DNA from: Catenulispora sp. EB89
GTDB lineage: Bacteria > Actinomycetota > Actinomycetes > Streptomycetales > Catenulisporaceae
NCBI RefSeq assembly: GCF_041261445.1
Contig: NZ_JBGCCU010000002.1
Location: 310,001 to 374,000, forward strand
Direction of reading: 5' to 3'
DNA length: 64,000 nucleotides
Part shown: positions 52,296-59,130 of the stretch, in pieces
Position numbering within the stretch: position 1 is the stretch's first letter
How the letters are laid out: every line of letters begins with the position of its first letter
Made by a program: the position numbers and the translations under genes
The notes under the pieces: generated by a model
The model's database searches: none
Told to the model about the DNA's origin: nothing
What the model saw: the letters and a program-made list of their open reading frames with translations, nothing else

Positions 52296-52335
52296 ACCGT
52301 GACTGTAACGTACGGATACGTCACCCGCAGTGAAC

Positions 52336-52824
52336 CTAGCAGCCGACCCACTCATGGTCGCCGTCGGCGAACTCCTCGCGCTTCCAGATCGGCACCTGCT
52401 CCTTGAGCGTGTCGATGAAGGCGCGGCAGGCCGCGAAGGCCTCGGCCCGGTGCGGCGCGGAGGCCCCGACCACGACCGCGAGGTCGCCGACGGCCAGTGC
52501 GCCCACTCGGTGGATCGCGGAGAGCGCGACCACGTCCGGGTGGTCTGCGGCGACGTCCTCCGCGACTTTCCTCAGCAGGTCCGCGGCGGAAGGATGCGCG
52601 CTGTAGTCCAGAGAGGTGACGGACCGGCCGTGATCGTGGTCGCGGACGACCCCGAGGAACAGCGCGATGCCGCCGGCGGTCTGGTGCGAGACCGCGGCGA
52701 CGACCTCGTCGACGGACAGCGGCTCCTCGCGGACGTCGGTGTGGATGGCGGTGTGGATGGCGCTGCGCTCCGCCGCCACGGCCGACTTCTTCTCCTCGAT
52801 CTCCTCGATCGCGTTGTCGATCAC
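52336..52824 (-). CDS. moaE: Molybdopterin synthase catalytic subunit MoaE
   Basis: A 162-residue protein that inserts sulfur into precursor Z to make molybdopterin. MoaE hallmarks: GGIALFLGVVRDHDHGRSVTSLDYSAHPSA, IHRVGALAVGDLAVVVGASAPHR, and KEQVPIWKREEFADGDHEWVG containing the substrate-binding lysines. GTG 52824 overlaps the SDR stop as GTGA, and GGAGG lies 9 nt upstream. The partner MoaD and other moa genes are not in the window. It carries a ~25-residue N-terminal extension rich in acidic and basic residues. Confidence 0.94.
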   Translation of the reverse strand: MIDNAIEEIEEKKSAVAAERSAIHTAIHTDVREEPLSVDEVVAAVSHQTAGGIALFLGVVRDHDHGRSVTSLDYSAHPSAADLLRKVAEDVAADHPDVVALSAIHRVGALAVGDLAVVVGASAPHRAEAFAACRAFIDTLKEQVPIWKREEFADGDHEWVGC

Positions 52825-53927
52825 GTCACTGATCCTCCCCCACGGCGCTTGCGCCGTGCCCGCCGCACCAGCGCCGCGGTGCCGACCAGCGCCACGGTGG
52901 CGCCGGCCGCGCCGAGACCGGCCGCGGCGTCCTTCTTGCCCAGGCGCCGGGCCAGCGCGGCGTGGTGTCCGTCGATGTCCTCGAGAAGCTGGCCGAACGC
53001 TTCCTCGTTCGTAAAGACAGGTTCCCACCCGGCTTCACGGAGCTTCTTGTTCGAGACTGCCCAAGGATGCATCACGTACTGCAGGTCGCTCGCGGGAGCC
53101 GGGGTGAGGTGGAGGCGGTGCAGCCGCTCGGCGGCGCCGACCGCGAGGCCTTCGGGGAGCTCCATCCGGCGCATCCCGGAGATCTCCTCGATCTCCTCCT
53201 GCGTGAGCCAGCCGTCGGAGGCGACCGGGACGACCCCGTTCACCTTTCCCAACGCCGCGTACTCCAGGGCCGAGAGCAGGTCGTCGATGTGGCAGAATTG
53301 CCAGACCGGCTTGGTCCCGCGGACCACCAGCAGGCGCGGCGCCTCGAAGTGCCGGGTCAGATAGGTGTCCACGCCCGGACCGACTATGGCCGCCGGGCGG
53401 AGCACGGTGACTGTGAGGCCGGGGTGCGCGCGCGGGGCGATCGCCGCCAGCCGCTCGATCTCCAGCAGGTCGCCGACCAGGGTGCCGTCCGGGGTGGCGC
53501 GCAGCGGGGCGTCGTCCTCCAGCGGGAGCGGGTTGTCCGGCAGCGCGCCGTAGACCATGGCCGTGGACAGCAGGACCACATGGTGGACGCCGGCGGCGGC
53601 GGCCGCGGTGATCGCGGTCTGCGCGGCGCGGACATTGCGCGCGGTCCGCTCGCGCGGCTCGGAGTTCAGGTCGGAGTCCACCGCCAGGTGCACCAGCGTG
53701 TCCACCCCGGACAGACGTTCGGCCAGGTGGGGGTCGGTGACCTCGCCCAGGCGCCAGGTCGCCGGGGCGGCCCCGCGCTCGGCGTCCAGCCCCACCACCC
53801 GGCGCACTTCGCCGCCGAAAGCGAGCTTGCCGGTCAGCGCTTCACCCAGCCGGGCGGCCGCGCCGGTGACGGCGATGGTGGGCTTGCTGGTGCGGCCGGG
53901 GCGCTTGCGGTCCGGCGAGGAACTCAC
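52821..53927 (-). CDS. Extended SDR (NAD-dependent epimerase-like) lacking the usual YxxxK, with C-terminal membrane tail
   Basis: A 368-residue protein with an N-terminal Rossmann motif AVTGAAARLG and epimerase-type segments VDTLVHLAVDSDL, VHHVVLLSTAMVYGA and WQFCHIDDLLSALEYA. At the position where epimerases have YGxSK, the sequence reads LVGDLLEIERL, so the catalytic Tyr-Lys pair appears missing. The last ~45 residues form a hydrophobic Gly/Ala helix (AAGLGAAGATVALVGTAALV) followed by a basic tail, indicating membrane attachment. GTG 53927 with AGGAG is the start. It is probably a binding or non-canonical reductase protein; the substrate is unknown. It overlaps moaE by 4 bp. Confidence 0.85.
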   Translation of the reverse strand: MSSSPDRKRPGRTSKPTIAVTGAAARLGEALTGKLAFGGEVRRVVGLDAERGAAPATWRLGEVTDPHLAERLSGVDTLVHLAVDSDLNSEPRERTARNVRAAQTAITAAAAAGVHHVVLLSTAMVYGALPDNPLPLEDDAPLRATPDGTLVGDLLEIERLAAIAPRAHPGLTVTVLRPAAIVGPGVDTYLTRHFEAPRLLVVRGTKPVWQFCHIDDLLSALEYAALGKVNGVVPVASDGWLTQEEIEEISGMRRMELPEGLAVGAAERLHRLHLTPAPASDLQYVMHPWAVSNKKLREAGWEPVFTNEEAFGQLLEDIDGHHAALARRLGKKDAAAGLGAAGATVALVGTAALVRRARRKRRGGGSVT

Positions 53928-54024
53928 TGAGGCTCTCCTGTGGTTACGTTAGATGTATAGAGGAAGTCAGTCTCCGCGCTGTTAAACCGATCCTTCTCCC
54001 CCGTCGTCCGTGAGGTCGCCCGCC

Positions 54025-55602
54025 GTGAACAAGAACCCCGAAGACCACAACCCCTCGGACGACGACGAGTCGCAGAACCAGGGTAAGCGCCCGGACGGCC
54101 CCGTTGATCCGTTGGGGGCCATGTTCCAGCAGATGTTCGGCGGAACCGGGGCGCAGTCCCCGGGCTCGAACATCCCGGGCATGCCGGACCCGCAGATGCT
54201 GCAGATGGTGTTCAGCCAGATCCAGGCCCTGATGACCGGCGGCGGCGACGGCGCCGTGAACTGGGACCTGGCCAAGACCATGGCGCGCAACGCCGTGGCC
54301 TCCGCCGGCCCGGACCCCTCGCCCACCGACGGCGAGCAGCGCACCTACGACGGCGCCGTCCAGCTCGCCGAGCACTGGCTGGACCAGGTCACCTCGCTCC
54401 CGGCCGGCACCGCGGGCACCCGCGTGTGGTCGCGCGCGCAGTGGATCGAGGAGACCCTCCCGGTCTGGAAGCAGCTGGTCGAGCCGGTCGCCGAGCGGAT
54501 CACCGCGGCGATGGGCGAGGCCGTCGGCGGCGCGGTCGGCGAACTCGGCATGCCGGAGAACCCGGAGGCGGCGGGCCTGCCGCCGGGGATGGGCGACATG
54601 CTGGGCAACCTGTTCGGCGGCGGCGCGGCCCCGGGCGCCGGCTCCGAGGCCGGCCAGCCCGGCGGCGCGAACCCGCTCGGCGGCATGCTCAAGCAGATGG
54701 GCACCGCGATGTTCGGCTCCCAGGTCGGCCAGGCCCTGGCCTCGCTGGCCGGCGAGGTGGTGTCCGGCAGCGACATCGGCCTGCCGCTGGGCCCGGAGGG
54801 CAAGGCGGTCCTGCTCCCGGCGAACGTGGACGCCTTCGCCGAAGGCCTGGAGATCGACATCGAGCAGGTCCGCCTCTACCTGGCGCTGCGCGAGGCCGCC
54901 TACCAGCGCCTGTTCTCGCACGTGCCGTGGCTCAAGCCCCGCCTGCTCGGCGCGGTCGAGGAGTACGCCCGCGGCATCACCGTCGACGCCTCCAAGTTCA
55001 GCGAACTGGCGCAGCAGGCCGAGCAGATGGACCTGTCGAACCTGGACCCCTCCCAGCTGGAGAACATGCTGGGCGGCGGCGGCCTGTTCACCCCGGTCGA
55101 CTCCCCGGCCCAGAAGGCCGCCCTGGCTCGCCTGGAGACCCTGCTCGCCCTGGCCGAGGGCTGGGTGGACGCGGTGGTGCACGCCGCCGCGGCCCCGCAG
55201 CTGTCGGCGGCGGACGCCCTGCGCGAGACCCTGCGCCGCCGCCGCGCGGCCGGCGGCCCGGCGGAGCAGACGTTCTCGGCCCTGGTGGGCCTGGAGCTGC
55301 GGCCGCGGCGGCTGCGCGACGCGTCGCGTCTGTGGGCGTCCCTGACCGACGCGCGCGGGCTGGAGGGACGCGACGCGGTCTGGTCACACCCGGACCTGCT
55401 GCCGACCTCGGCCGACCTGGACGACCCGGACGGGTTCGTGCACGGCCGGGACTCCGAGGACGGGCTGGAGTTCGACTTCTCCGGGCTGGACGAGCTGCTG
55501 GGAGGCGGCACCGGGAATGAGGCCAAGGGCGAGTCGAAGGGCGAGACGAAGGGCGACGACAAGGGCCCGGACACCGACGGCGAGGACAAGCCCAAGCAGT
55601 AG
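54025..55602 (+). CDS. Zincin_2/DUF2342-family protein (putative metalloprotease-like)
   Basis: A 525-residue soluble protein of the actinobacterial zincin-like family. It has an acidic, disordered N-terminal ~40 residues, a Gly/Met-rich segment (GDMLGNLFGGGAAPG), then the core REAAYQRLFSHVPWLKPRLLGAVEEYA, LETLLALAEGWVDAVVHAAA, LRRRRAAGGPAEQTFSALVGLELRPRRLRDAS, and WSHPDLLPTSADLDDPDGFV. A clear HExxH is not seen, so activity is uncertain. A disordered Lys/Glu/Gly tail (KGESKGETKGDDKG) ends it. GTG 54025 with GAGG 9 nt upstream is preferred over GTG 54010. It is divergent from the SDR gene. Confidence 0.88.
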   Translation: MNKNPEDHNPSDDDESQNQGKRPDGPVDPLGAMFQQMFGGTGAQSPGSNIPGMPDPQMLQMVFSQIQALMTGGGDGAVNWDLAKTMARNAVASAGPDPSPTDGEQRTYDGAVQLAEHWLDQVTSLPAGTAGTRVWSRAQWIEETLPVWKQLVEPVAERITAAMGEAVGGAVGELGMPENPEAAGLPPGMGDMLGNLFGGGAAPGAGSEAGQPGGANPLGGMLKQMGTAMFGSQVGQALASLAGEVVSGSDIGLPLGPEGKAVLLPANVDAFAEGLEIDIEQVRLYLALREAAYQRLFSHVPWLKPRLLGAVEEYARGITVDASKFSELAQQAEQMDLSNLDPSQLENMLGGGGLFTPVDSPAQKAALARLETLLALAEGWVDAVVHAAAAPQLSAADALRETLRRRRAAGGPAEQTFSALVGLELRPRRLRDASRLWASLTDARGLEGRDAVWSHPDLLPTSADLDDPDGFVHGRDSEDGLEFDFSGLDELLGGGTGNEAKGESKGETKGDDKGPDTDGEDKPKQ

Positions 55603-55773
55603 CGCTGCGTAACAGAAGAGGGCAGGCCCCGCCCACCCAAGGGGGCAGCCCACCCTGATAGATGGAGCGCGCGACGCCGACCAGCCCAGGATGGCATCGT
55701 GCGCTCCGTCGGCGTCAACGAAATCGCCGTGAAGTTGCGTCGAACAGGCGAACGGGCGGCTCCCGGCCGCGCC

Positions 55774-56316
55774 TCAGTCCGCGTCGTCCCCAGCCGCCCC
55801 GCCGCCCGCGCTCGCGAACCCCTCCAGAAACCCGCGAGCCCGCTCCGTCTTCGGATACACGCTCATCAGCTCCCAGAACCGCGGCCCGTGGCTGGGCACC
55901 AGCAGGTGCGCGAGCTCGTGCAGCAGGACGTAGTCCAGCACGTACTCCGGCATGCCGCGCACCCGGTCGGAGATCCGGATGGTCCCGTCCACAGGCGTGC
56001 ACGAGCCCCAGCGGGTCTGCTGGTTCGCGACCCAGCGCACGCTGGAGGGCACGGCGCGGCCGTCGAAGTAGCGCATGGACAGGTCACGGGCGCGGCGGGA
56101 CAGCTCCTCGTCGTCCGGCCGGCGCTTGCGCTCCTGGTCGGCGAGGCGGGCGAGCATCTTGTCGACCCACTGCTTCTCCTCCGCGCGCGTCATCTGCGCA
56201 GGGATCAGCACTACGGTCTTGTCGCCGTCCCGGTACGCAGAGACGGTGCGCCGCCGCCGGTTGCTGCGCCGCACCTCGATCTGGGCGCCCTGGTGGGGGG
56301 CTTCGTCGAGTCCCAC
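55774..56316 (-). CDS. YgjP/M48-type metallopeptidase (DUF45-like)
   Basis: A 180-residue protein with zinc motif H133-E-L-A-H137 in YVLLHELAHLLVPSHGPRFWELM, and the family's WGSCTPVDGTIRISDRV stretch preceding it. This is the YgjP-like SprT-related metallopeptidase family; substrate unknown. GTG 56316 gives the family-typical N-terminus; ATG 56349 is an alternative. Its downstream side faces the zincin-family gene and its upstream gap contains the DnaA boxes. Confidence 0.9.
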   Translation of the reverse strand: MGLDEAPHQGAQIEVRRSNRRRRTVSAYRDGDKTVVLIPAQMTRAEEKQWVDKMLARLADQERKRRPDDEELSRRARDLSMRYFDGRAVPSSVRWVANQQTRWGSCTPVDGTIRISDRVRGMPEYVLDYVLLHELAHLLVPSHGPRFWELMSVYPKTERARGFLEGFASAGGGAAGDDAD

Positions 56317-56398
56317 GGCAAGGGACCCTAGCGCGTGGCACCCCCTCATGGCGTTACCGAAATGACACTACGGGGCGTCGGGAACGGCGGAAATCGGA

Positions 56399-56441
56399 TT
56401 GTCCACATGCCATGCACAGGTTATCCACAGAGTTATCCACA
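56399..56441. promoter_or_regulatory. Cluster of three perfect DnaA boxes
   Basis: TTGTCCACA at 56399-56407 (actinobacterial consensus) and TTATCCACA at 56421-56429 and 56433-56441 lie in one 43-bp stretch, all in the same orientation, in the 164-bp gap between the metallopeptidase and enoyl-CoA hydratase genes. The last two are 12 bp apart. No dnaA, dnaN or gyr genes are in the window, so this is a candidate DnaA-titration or DnaA-regulated site rather than an origin. Confidence 0.8.
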
Positions 56442-56480
56442 GGGAGTTCGATCCTGTGGGTTTCCTAACACAAAGGGTGA

Positions 56481-57284
56481 TCACCGGCCGGTGAAGCGTG
56501 GCGCGCGCCGCTCCCGCTGGGCCGCGAGACCTTCCTGGAGGTCCTCGGTGGCCATCGTGATCGGCTGCGCCAGAGCCTCCCAGCGCAGCGCCGCCTCGAA
56601 GGACTCGTGACCGGCGCCGATCAGCGCCTGCTTGGTGAGCTTCACCGCGACCGGGGCGCCGGCCGCCACGTCGGCGGCGATTCGTTCGATCTCCCCAGGG
56701 AAGTCCCCGGCGGGGAACACCCTGTTGTAGACGCCGAGCGCGACCGCTTCGGCGCCGCTCACAGCGCGGTTTGTGTAAAGCAGTTCCCGCGCGTTGGCCA
56801 TCCCCACAACCTCCGGCAGCAGCCACGTCGCGGCCATCCCGGGGTGCATGCCGAGCTTGGTGAACGGCACCGCGAACTTCGCCGTGTCCACCGCGTAGCG
56901 CAGGTCGCAGGCCAGGGCCAGGCACGCGCCGGCGCCCACCGCGGGCCCGTTCACCGCCGCGATGGTCGGCACCGGCAGGTCCCGCAGGCTCAGCCAGATC
57001 CGGTAGAACGGCAGCATCTTGTCGCGGAGTTTTTCCACAGGCGCGCCCGGCTCCGCGCCGATCCACCCGAGATCGCCGCCGGCGCAGAAGGCGGAGCCGG
57101 CGCCGGTGACGACCACACAGCGCACTTCCTCGTCCTGCGCGATTTCCTGCATAAGCCGCTTCCACGACTCGGTCATCGGCGCGGTCATCGCGTTGCGCCG
57201 GTCCGGGTCGTCCAACATCACGGTCAGCACACCATCCGACGTGCGGTTAACGGCCAGGAGGGGATATTCGCGCGACTCAGGCAT
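56481..57284 (-). CDS. Enoyl-CoA hydratase/isomerase family protein
   Basis: A 267-residue crotonase-fold protein with VTVMLDDPDRRNAMTAPM, the oxyanion-hole SAFCAGGDLGW, AAVNGPAVGAGACLALACDLRYA, and LGMHPGMAATWLLPEVVGMANARELLYTNRAV. Of the two catalytic Glu positions of crotonase, the first seems replaced (AVGAGACL) and the second sits near PEVVG. An isomerase or divergent hydratase is therefore possible. ATG 57284 is likely leaderless (TACGCT box 6 nt upstream). It is not in an operon with fatty-acid genes. Confidence 0.9.
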   Translation of the reverse strand: MPESREYPLLAVNRTSDGVLTVMLDDPDRRNAMTAPMTESWKRLMQEIAQDEEVRCVVVTGAGSAFCAGGDLGWIGAEPGAPVEKLRDKMLPFYRIWLSLRDLPVPTIAAVNGPAVGAGACLALACDLRYAVDTAKFAVPFTKLGMHPGMAATWLLPEVVGMANARELLYTNRAVSGAEAVALGVYNRVFPAGDFPGEIERIAADVAAGAPVAVKLTKQALIGAGHESFEAALRWEALAQPITMATEDLQEGLAAQRERRAPRFTGR

Positions 57285-57389
57285 GGCGTCAGCGTAGCGG
57301 TGCGGTTTGGGCCCCGCGCTGCCGTATGGTGTTCCGCGTTCGGGGTGAAAGGTACGTATGGCCTCAGATACGGAAGGTAGTGACAAACC

Positions 57390-57548
57390 ATGGCGGAGTC
57401 GTACACCGGGGACGCCTACTGCGTGAAGTGCAAGGAGAAGAAGAACTTCACCGGCGAGGTGAAGGTCAGCGACTCGGGCCGGCGGATGGCGCAGGGCATC
57501 TGCCCGACCTGCGGGACCAAGCTCAACCGGATCCTGGGCAAGGCCTGA
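57390..57548 (+). CDS. 52-residue zinc-ribbon protein (DUF5679-like)
   Basis: A very short ORF starting MAESYTGDAYCVKC and ending GKA. It contains two CxxC knuckles (C11-x-x-C14 and C38-x-x-C41), the pattern of a four-cysteine zinc ribbon, with Lys-rich flanks (KCKEKKNF). It matches my recollection of the actinobacterial DUF5679 family. GGAAGG is upstream at a rather long distance. It has its own terminator hairpin downstream and its base composition matches its neighbours, so I consider it a real gene despite its size. Function unknown, nucleic-acid or protein binding likely. Confidence 0.85.
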   Translation: MAESYTGDAYCVKCKEKKNFTGEVKVSDSGRRMAQGICPTCGTKLNRILGKA

Positions 57549-57565
57549 GGTTCGGCGCACGCAGG

Positions 57566-57589
57566 CGGCGGCCGGTCCACCGGCCGCCG
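57566..57589 (+). terminator. Terminator of the small zinc-ribbon gene
   Basis: CGGCGGCCGG and CCGGCCGCCG pair around a TCCA loop, about 18 bp after the stop codon. The stem is perfect over 10 bp; no T run. Confidence 0.7.
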
Positions 57590-57705
57590 TACGGGTGAAT
57601 TAGAGAGCTGACAGGTGCGGGGACCGGGGCGGGTGCCGCAGGCTGGAAGGCAGCGGGTGAGTACGGCAACGGAATGCTTGGGCTGGCACGGTGGGAGGTC
57701 GGGGC

Positions 57706-58992
57706 GTGCGTCCGGTGCTGAAGGCGGGGCTGCGCAGACTGTGGCGGCCCGGCGGCGCGCTGCAGGTGGGGGTGACGCCGGGGCGGTCGTTGCTGCTGAA
57801 CGGACTGGGCCCGGCCGCGACCGCGTTCGTGGGCGCGCTGGACGGCCGCCGGGACATCGCCGGCCTGCTGGCCCTGGCCGAGGAGATCGGGCTGCCCGGG
57901 GCGCAGGCCACGACCCTGCTCGACGTGCTGGCCCGGGCCGGATTCCTGGACGACGCCGGCTACGATCCGGGCCCCGCGCTGCGCGCCCTGGACGTCGCCG
58001 AGACCGACCGGCTGGCCCCGGACATGGCGGCGCTGGCGCTGGGCTACCTGGTTCCGGGCGGCGCGGTGCGCGCGATGACCCGGCGGCGCACGGCGGTGAT
58101 CGCCGTCTACGGATGCGGACGCGTCGGCGCGTCGGTCGCGCACATGCTGGCCGCGGCCGGAGTGGGATGCGTGGTGCCGATCGACGGCGGAAGGGCGCGA
58201 CCCGCGGACGCGGCGCCGGCCGGGTTCGGCAATCCGCGCGGGCTGAGCCATCGGGACGAGCGGGACGTTCCGGGGCCGCGGCGGGGACGTCCGGCGCAGG
58301 CAGCTGACAAGCAGGCGGCCGACAGGACAGCTGCCGCAGCAGAGGCTGACATCAACTCTGATCTCGCCGCCGAATCCGCCGAACCTGCCGAATCCGGTGA
58401 ATCCGCCGAATCCCCGCTCGCCGCTCCCCCACCGCGTCGCCAGGACCTGGTCCGAGCCCTGATCCGCGGCACGGCACCCGCGACCCGCACCACGCTGCCG
58501 ACCAACCGCCAGCACCCCGACGTCGCGATCCTGGCCCCGATCGCCGACGGCTACCCCGCGCTGGCCGCCTCGCTCCAGGCCGACGGCGTCCCGCACCTGT
58601 CGGTCGAGGTGCACGAGACCACCGGAGTGCTCGGGCCGTTCGTGCAGCCGGGGCGCACCTCGTGCCTGCGCTGCCGCGACCTGTACCGGACGGCGCGCGA
58701 TCCCGGATGGCCGCGGGCGATGGTGCCGTTCGGCGGCGTGGACGCGGTGCCGGCGGTGGAGGACCGCGCGTGCGACGTCATGCTGGCCACGCTGGTGGCG
58801 GTCCAGGCCGCGCTGCACGTCCTGGCCTTCGTCGAGGGCGACCCGCCGCCGACGGTGAACGCCACGCTGGAAGTGGTGCCGCCGTTCGGCGCGCAGACCC
58901 GGTACGACCGGCCGTCCCATCCGGACTGCGGGTGCCTGGTCGCCGGAGCCGAGGCGGCGACCGTCGCGCCCACGCCGCTGGTCCGCAACTGA
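57706..58992 (+). CDS. ThiF/E1-like protein with C-terminal cysteine cluster
   Basis: A 428-residue protein. An N-terminal helical segment (GALQVGVTPGRSLLLNGLGPAATAFVGALDGRRD) is followed by a Rossmann-like AVIAVYGCGRVGASVAHML near residues 130-150. A long Ala/Glu/Ser low-complexity linker (~200-250) leads to a C-terminal domain with CLRCRDLYRTARDPGW and HPDCGC that may bind zinc. This is the layout of E1/ThiF-like proteins in RiPP (TOMM) precursor-binding and in actinobacterial orphan proteins; a complete ATP-binding motif is not seen. GTG 57706 with GGGAGG upstream is the start. No precursor peptide gene was recognised next to it. Confidence 0.75.
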   Translation: MRPVLKAGLRRLWRPGGALQVGVTPGRSLLLNGLGPAATAFVGALDGRRDIAGLLALAEEIGLPGAQATTLLDVLARAGFLDDAGYDPGPALRALDVAETDRLAPDMAALALGYLVPGGAVRAMTRRRTAVIAVYGCGRVGASVAHMLAAAGVGCVVPIDGGRARPADAAPAGFGNPRGLSHRDERDVPGPRRGRPAQAADKQAADRTAAAAEADINSDLAAESAEPAESGESAESPLAAPPPRRQDLVRALIRGTAPATRTTLPTNRQHPDVAILAPIADGYPALAASLQADGVPHLSVEVHETTGVLGPFVQPGRTSCLRCRDLYRTARDPGWPRAMVPFGGVDAVPAVEDRACDVMLATLVAVQAALHVLAFVEGDPPPTVNATLEVVPPFGAQTRYDRPSHPDCGCLVAGAEAATVAPTPLVRN

Positions 58993-59130
58993 CGCCGCGC
59001 TCTCGTCCACAGTTGCCAGGGAATTCGTCTGGCCGCAGTGAGTGGACACCTGTCCGTCTCTGAACCCTGTCATTACTCTCCGACGTGTTCGTGGTCCGAC
59101 TCAGGCACATCACGACGGAGGGGAACACAG

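Noticed and set aside
56399-56441. Chromosomal origin of replication
   Set aside because: Only three DnaA boxes, no AT-rich unwinding region, and no dnaA/dnaN genes nearby; an origin in this phylum would carry many more boxes.
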